A stretch of 23,981 nt of DNA from an uncultured Corynebacterium sp. (GTDB lineage: Bacteria > Actinomycetota > Actinomycetes > Mycobacteriales > Mycobacteriaceae), in the NCBI RefSeq assembly GCF_946221155.1, contig NZ_CAMIAN010000032.1, forward strand, positions 1 through 23,981. The letters are read 5' to 3'. The stretch's first letter is position 1. Every line of letters begins with the position of its first letter. Below the pieces are notes generated by a model, which saw nothing but the letters and a program-made list of their open reading frames with translations, did no database searches and was not told the origin of the DNA. The position numbers and the translations under genes are program-made. This document shows, piece by piece, positions 20,921 through 23,981 of the stretch.

Positions 20921-20928
20921 TTCTCCGC

Positions 20929-20954
20929 AGCTTTAGTGATCAGCTTTAGTGATC
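20929..20954. repeat. Perfect 13-bp tandem duplication at a stop codon
   Basis: AGCTTTAGTGATC occurs twice with no gap. The copy at 20942-20954 contains the stop codon and last codons of the His-rich gene; the second copy lies downstream. This looks like a recent slippage duplication. Confidence 0.7.
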
Positions 20955-21236
20955 GTCCCAGTGGTCACCGTGCTTGGCGTGACGGTGGCCGTCGTGGATG
21001 TAGTCCACGTGGTCGCCGTGTGGAACGGCAACGTGACCGCAGTTCGGGCCATGCTCGTGGTCGTGATCCTCATGGACCTGGTGCTCCGTGGTCTCGCACT
21101 CGTCCCAGTGGCCCTCGTGCTCGCGGTGCAGGTGGCCGTCGTGGACGTAATCGACGTGGTCGTCGTGCGGAACGGCGACGTGGCCGCAGTTCGGGCCGTG
21201 CTTGTGATCATGGTTGGCGTGGGTGGTACAGCTCAT
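20946..21236 (-). CDS. Histidine-rich duplicated metal-binding protein
   Basis: A 96-residue cytoplasmic protein with about one quarter histidine. It is built from two tandem units of about 38 residues, each reading HDHxHGPNCGHVAVPHxDHVDYxHDGHxH and ending in a GHWD box. Each unit has one Cys within the His cluster, with two more cysteines nearby. Zinc or nickel storage or buffering is a reasonable inference; single-unit relatives occur in actinobacteria, often near zinc-responsive genes as I recall. ATG 21236 is preferred to TTG 21251 because AAGGAG lies 7 nt upstream. Confidence 0.75.
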   Translation of the reverse strand: MSCTTHANHDHKHGPNCGHVAVPHDDHVDYVHDGHLHREHEGHWDECETTEHQVHEDHDHEHGPNCGHVAVPHGDHVDYIHDGHRHAKHGDHWDDH

Positions 21237-21248
21237 GGTGAACTCCTT

Positions 21249-21266
21249 CAATACAGGGCAACCATG
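21249..21266 (-). CDS. Five-codon upstream ORF (MVALY)
   Basis: ATG GTT GCC CTG TAT TGA is preceded by AAAGGAG about 10 nt upstream, and its TGA overlaps the AAGGAG of the His-rich gene. This arrangement suits translational coupling or attenuation. It may also be chance. Confidence 0.3.
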
Positions 21267-21270
21267 GAGC

Positions 21271-21293
21271 CACCTCTCCTTTGGTTAGGTGGG
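21271..21293 (-). other. Leader hairpin CCACCT-N11-AGGTGG
   Basis: A 6-bp stem in the leader of the His-rich gene. On the minus strand its loop contains the AAAGGAG of the five-codon ORF, so folding could mask that site. Confidence 0.4.
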
Positions 21294-21342
21294 CCAGTTG
21301 GTTGCTTCGACGCTTCCTATACTGCCCCCTCACCTGCCACGT

Positions 21343-21358
21343 TGTCAATACGTTTTCA
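21343..21358. promoter_or_regulatory. Possible metal-regulator dyad upstream of the His-rich gene
   Basis: TGTCAATACGTTTTCA is an imperfect dyad (8 of 16 positions symmetric) in an AT-rich stretch about 110 bp before the gene. A Zur- or Fur-like site is conceivable, but the match is weak. Confidence 0.2.
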
Positions 21359-21399
21359 ATAAATACTGGTGAGATACGCCTCGGCGCTGCACCGAAATG

Positions 21400-21903
21400 C
21401 TATTTCTTCAGGCGCTTTTCCACACTGGCGATAAGGCTACGAACGTTGGCCAGCACACGATCTTCCTTTTCCTCCACTGTCAGCGTCTCCGCCATCTGTG
21501 TGGTTCCGTCCGGACTCTTCGTCCCGCGGACATAATCCACACACGCCAAATCACTACACATGTACGTGCCGATGCTGCCGTAGTTATCCTGCGCGGACTT
21601 CGTAGTGACGATCGACATCAGCGAGGCGCCACTCGAAGGGTGCAGCGTACGGCAGATTTGGCACATGCGTGCCCCACCGCCGGTCGGGGCTTTACGGATC
21701 TCCATGGTCAGTCCCTGCAAACCCTTCACCGTCTCCGCGATGAGGTATGCCCGCTGCGGCGCCTTCGGATCCGCCCAACTGACAAACACCTGACTCTCCC
21801 AGTCTGCTCCCAGAACGTGTGGCGGAATGTTGATGCGCGCAGCGGCACCCTTAGAGCAGTTGATAAAGCTCTTCCGAATCGCCTTTTCAGAGTAGGTCTG
21901 CAA
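21400..21903 (-). CDS. FBP-type treble-clef zinc-finger protein
   Basis: A 168-residue protein resembling the actinobacterial FBP family (C-terminal zinc finger of FusB/FBP elongation-factor-G-binding proteins). The N-terminal part has the family-like AIRKSFINCSKGAAARINIP. The zinc finger uses Cys81, Cys84 (MCQICRTLHP), Cys116 and Cys121 (YMCSDLACVDYVRG). The start is set at TTG 21903: it gives the usual family N-terminus and has AAGGAAAGG/GGGAG just upstream. The longer frame starts overlap the divergent gene and lack such a site. Binding to EF-G and a role in ribosome rescue or fusidic acid tolerance are inference from FusB. Confidence 0.8.
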   Translation of the reverse strand: MQTYSEKAIRKSFINCSKGAAARINIPPHVLGADWESQVFVSWADPKAPQRAYLIAETVKGLQGLTMEIRKAPTGGGARMCQICRTLHPSSGASLMSIVTTKSAQDNYGSIGTYMCSDLACVDYVRGTKSPDGTTQMAETLTVEEKEDRVLANVRSLIASVEKRLKK

Positions 21904-21988
21904 GAACTCCCACCTTTCCTTAGCGCGTATTGCACCAAACATGCAGGTACGGTGGCCAAGTGTAACAATCCTCGAAGGGAGCGGAACC

Positions 21989-22957
21989 ATGGCACACAAC
22001 ACGGCCGAACCACTAGACGTAATCATCGTCGGCGGCGGATTCGCGGGCACTGCGGCGGGCGTCACCTTAGCCCGAGCTCAGCGGAACGTCGGAATCGTCG
22101 ACAATGGAAAGCCACGTAACCGCTTCAGTGCCCACTCTCACGGCATTATGGGGCGCGACGGGGCTAACCCAATGGAGCTGCTAGACCAGGGGCGCAACGA
22201 ATTCATAGCTTTCGGCGGTGAGATAACGCAGGATGAGGTCACCTCACTGGAACAAACAGGCAACGCGTGGACGGCCACTACAGCCGACGGACGACGGTTT
22301 CTGACCAAACAAATCCTCGTGGCAACAGGCATTACCGACGAACTGCCAAACGTACCGGGCCTAGCCGAGCTTTGGGGATCGCGTGTTTTCCACTGCCCCT
22401 ACTGCCACGGATACGAGGTCCGGGGGCGTGACCTTGCCGTCGTCGGTGGAGCGAACCCGGGGTTCACACTGCGCATGGTGCACTTGTTGCGCAAGTGGAC
22501 TGAGCACGTCACGTTTTTCACTAACGGCCTTTCCCTGTGTGACGCCGACCGTGCACTGTTCACGAAGCGCGGTGTTGTTCTTATGGACGCCCCCGTCTCC
22601 CGCGTGCAGCCCGACCCAGAATCGAAAACGGGAGTACTAGTGAGCACCACCAATCCCACCGAAGCCGACGACTCCGCCTCCACTACCCGTGCCTTCGAGG
22701 CGTGCTTTACCGGCCCGGAATTCCACCCCAATGATCAACTGCTGCTAGCCGCCGGCTGCGAATCCAATAATGGCTGGGTTGTACGACAGCCCAATGGTAA
22801 GACCTCCATGGCCGGCCTATGGACTGCGGGTAACGTCACCAGCTCCCCCGACCAGGTTTCTCAGGCGATGGGCACAGGTGTAGCCACTGCCATCGCGATC
22901 GATCAGTTCTTACTGGACGAAGAGCTGCAGCAGATTCGAGGGCAGGTTCATGGATAA
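21989..22957 (+). CDS. Thioredoxin-reductase-like FAD oxidoreductase
   Basis: A 322-residue flavoprotein of the low-molecular-weight thioredoxin reductase superfamily. The FAD motif is VIIVGGGFAGTAAG (11-24). The redox-active pair is Cys136/Cys139 in FHCPYCHGYE. The second nucleotide motif VVGGANPGFTLRMV (151-164) departs from the usual GGGxSA, so NADPH preference is uncertain. The C-terminal FAD segment is GLWTAGNVT. ATG 21989 is chosen because AAGGGAG lies 7 nt upstream. It overlaps the DJ-1/PfpI gene by 8 bp, so the two are translationally coupled and probably act in one thiol or aldehyde stress response (inference). Confidence 0.85.
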   Translation: MAHNTAEPLDVIIVGGGFAGTAAGVTLARAQRNVGIVDNGKPRNRFSAHSHGIMGRDGANPMELLDQGRNEFIAFGGEITQDEVTSLEQTGNAWTATTADGRRFLTKQILVATGITDELPNVPGLAELWGSRVFHCPYCHGYEVRGRDLAVVGGANPGFTLRMVHLLRKWTEHVTFFTNGLSLCDADRALFTKRGVVLMDAPVSRVQPDPESKTGVLVSTTNPTEADDSASTTRAFEACFTGPEFHPNDQLLLAAGCESNNGWVVRQPNGKTSMAGLWTAGNVTSSPDQVSQAMGTGVATAIAIDQFLLDEELQQIRGQVHG

Positions 22958-23552
22958 CCGACGACCACAGCGCATAGCGTTTATTCTCTTCGACGGATTT
23001 GAGCTGCTGGATGTCTTTGGACCTGCCGAGGTTTTCTCCAAAGTGCCTGGCCTACAGGTGGAATTCGCCTCCGCGGATGGGGAGCCTGTAGCCAGCTCCC
23101 AAGGTGTAAAGGTTCTTCCCGACGCCACCTTCGATTCCCTCGTGTGCAACACCGCCGTGATCCCCGGTGGTCAGGGGACGAGAGCGCTCGTCAAAGATGC
23201 GGACTTCCTGGCCCGCATCAAGAGAATCGCAGGCCGCGCCTCACTTGTCTGTTCCATATGCACGGGTTCAGCGGTTTTGGCTGCAGCTGGTTTGCTGGAG
23301 GGATACGCCGCCACCAGCAATAAACTCGCGTTTGACTGGGCCACGTCTTTCGGCGAGAACATCGACTGGAAAAGCTCTGCCCGGTGGGTGCACGACCGAG
23401 ACCGCTGGACGTCCTCCGGTGTGGCGGCCGGTATAGATATGGCCGTCGCTTTCGTCTCCCACTTCTTCGGCGCTCCACTTGCCGAGAGAATCGCTCATGA
23501 CCTGGAGATTCAATTTAATAGCGACCCCGAGCACGACCCGTTCGCGGTATAA
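22950..23552 (+). CDS. DJ-1/PfpI family protein (isonitrile-hydratase-like)
   Basis: A 200-residue cytoplasmic protein of the DJ-1/PfpI superfamily. It has the N-terminal FDGFELLDVFGPAEVFS, the PGGQGTRAL turn, and a nucleophile elbow VCSICTGSAVLAAAGLLEGYAATSNK with Cys104 as the likely nucleophile (Cys101 nearby), followed by GVAAGIDMAVAFV. This layout is closest to the isonitrile hydratase branch and the N-terminal domain of AraC-type regulators, but no DNA-binding domain is attached. The reaction is not certain; glyoxalase or stress functions also occur in the family. It overlaps the flavoprotein gene by 8 bp. Confidence 0.85.
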   Translation: MDNRRPQRIAFILFDGFELLDVFGPAEVFSKVPGLQVEFASADGEPVASSQGVKVLPDATFDSLVCNTAVIPGGQGTRALVKDADFLARIKRIAGRASLVCSICTGSAVLAAAGLLEGYAATSNKLAFDWATSFGENIDWKSSARWVHDRDRWTSSGVAAGIDMAVAFVSHFFGAPLAERIAHDLEIQFNSDPEHDPFAV

Positions 23553-23625
23553 CGTTCAACCCAACAAACGCCAACTGAAGTGTCCCAGGTTTTGTTCCGT
23601 TTGAGTAGATGGGAAAATCTAGAAC

Positions 23626-23944
23626 ATGCCAAGGAAATTTGATCAAGATGCGAAGGACCGTGTGGTCCGTCTCGTGGAAGACCGCATCTTGGCGGAAAAC
23701 ATGTCGATGCAAGCCGCGTGCCAGGCAGTAGCTCCAAAGCTGGGGGTGTCATGGCACACGGCCCGTCAATGGACTTAAGCCTGCCCGCCGTGCGGGAAAC
23801 GTCCCAGAACCTGTGCCTGAAGATTTAGCCGCCGAGAACGCGAGGCTACGTCGTGAAAATCAAGAGCTACGCGACACCAATGAACTTTTAAAGGCTGTCT
23901 CAGCTTTTTTCGAGTCGGAACTCGACCCAAAACGTCGGAAATGA
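23626..23944 (+). pseudogene. IS3-family transposase OrfA, frameshifted
   Basis: The first frame encodes 50 residues (MPRKFDQDAKDRVVRLVEDR..., helix-turn-helix part ending WHTARQWT) and stops at TAA 23776-23778. The rest of OrfA continues in the +1 frame from 23777 (KPARRAGNVPEPVPEDLAAENARLRRENQELRD, the leucine-zipper part) to TGA 23942-23944. Together they give the usual OrfA length of about 105 residues. One extra base, or two missing, near 23773-23777 explains this; a sequencing error or programmed shift is possible but this is not the usual IS3 frameshift position. Confidence 0.75.
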
Positions 23945-23981
23945 TCCGGTTCATCGATGAATACCGGAATCGTTTCTCTGT
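23941..23981 (+). CDS. IS3-family transposase OrfB, 5' end only
   Basis: The frame MIRFIDEYRNRFSV starts at ATG 23941, overlapping the orfA stop (ATGA). It matches the usual start of IS3 OrfB, which carries the DDE integrase domain. The gene runs off the window. Confidence 0.65.
   Translation, partial: MIRFIDEYRNRFS

Larger units (their letters stand above)
23576..23981 (+). mobile_element. Left end of an IS3-family insertion sequence, partial
   Basis: The stretch carries an IS3-type orfA followed by the first codons of orfB, with ATGA overlap between them. The presumed left terminal repeat begins near TGAAGTGTCCCAGG at 23576, only 23 bp after the DJ-1 stop. The exact end and target duplication cannot be fixed because the right end is outside the window. 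Confidence 0.75.

Noticed and set aside
1..23981. tRNA, rRNA or CRISPR array
   Set aside because: No cloverleaf with a TTC-arm, no rRNA-like block and no regularly spaced repeat-spacer pattern was seen on either strand.

Overview
The window looks like a chromosomal segment of a high-GC Corynebacterium. The evidence is a perfect McbR-type operator (TAGAC-N6-GTCTA) on the promoter of a cystathionine gamma-synthase gene, a short secreted Rpf-type transglycosylase, an FBP zinc-finger protein, and many start codons with a TAnnnT -10 hexamer 6-10 nt upstream and no Shine-Dalgarno sequence (leaderless genes). The 2,4-dienoyl-CoA reductase at the left edge implies breakdown of unsaturated fatty acids, which fits a lipophilic species; this is inference and the species is not identified.

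Left third (1-8300): the 3' part of fadH, 3-methyladenine glycosylase tag, a 438-bp gene-free stretch with two perfect head-to-head DnaA boxes, two small membrane proteins (one unknown, one GlsB/YeaQ type), a secreted PHB-depolymerase-like esterase with a textbook leaderless promoter, a nitronate monooxygenase/DUF488 operon, a small membrane protein, a flavodoxin-fold protein and a gamma-carbonic-anhydrase-like protein.

Middle (8390-17870): an AT3-SGNH acyltransferase, a Sir2 deacylase with the YxxR signature of desuccinylases, a YbjQ protein, an SDR oxidoreductase, two tandem paralogous membrane proteins with Gln/Gly/Pro-rich N-termini and Ser/Glu stalks, metB with a co-oriented small secreted protein, and a second, unrelated 3-methyladenine glycosylase (AAG/MPG type).

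Right third (17870-23981): a lipoprotein carrying an HNH-like nuclease domain, a DUF4442 hotdog protein, the Rpf protein behind a strongly base-paired leader, a tetraspan membrane protein with a Tyr/Gly/Asn-rich tail, a duplicated His-rich metal-binding protein with a five-codon upstream ORF, an FBP-type zinc-finger protein, an overlapping pair (thioredoxin-reductase-like flavoprotein and DJ-1/PfpI protein), and the left end of an IS3-family element whose orfA is frameshifted.

Most genes are single transcription units. Likely operons are nitronate monooxygenase-DUF488, metB-secreted protein and flavoprotein-DJ-1. The least explained items are the tandem low-complexity membrane paralogs with a structured, poly-C-containing spacer, the paired DnaA boxes, the Rpf leader and the density of leaderless promoters. 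No phage, CRISPR array, rRNA or tRNA was seen.
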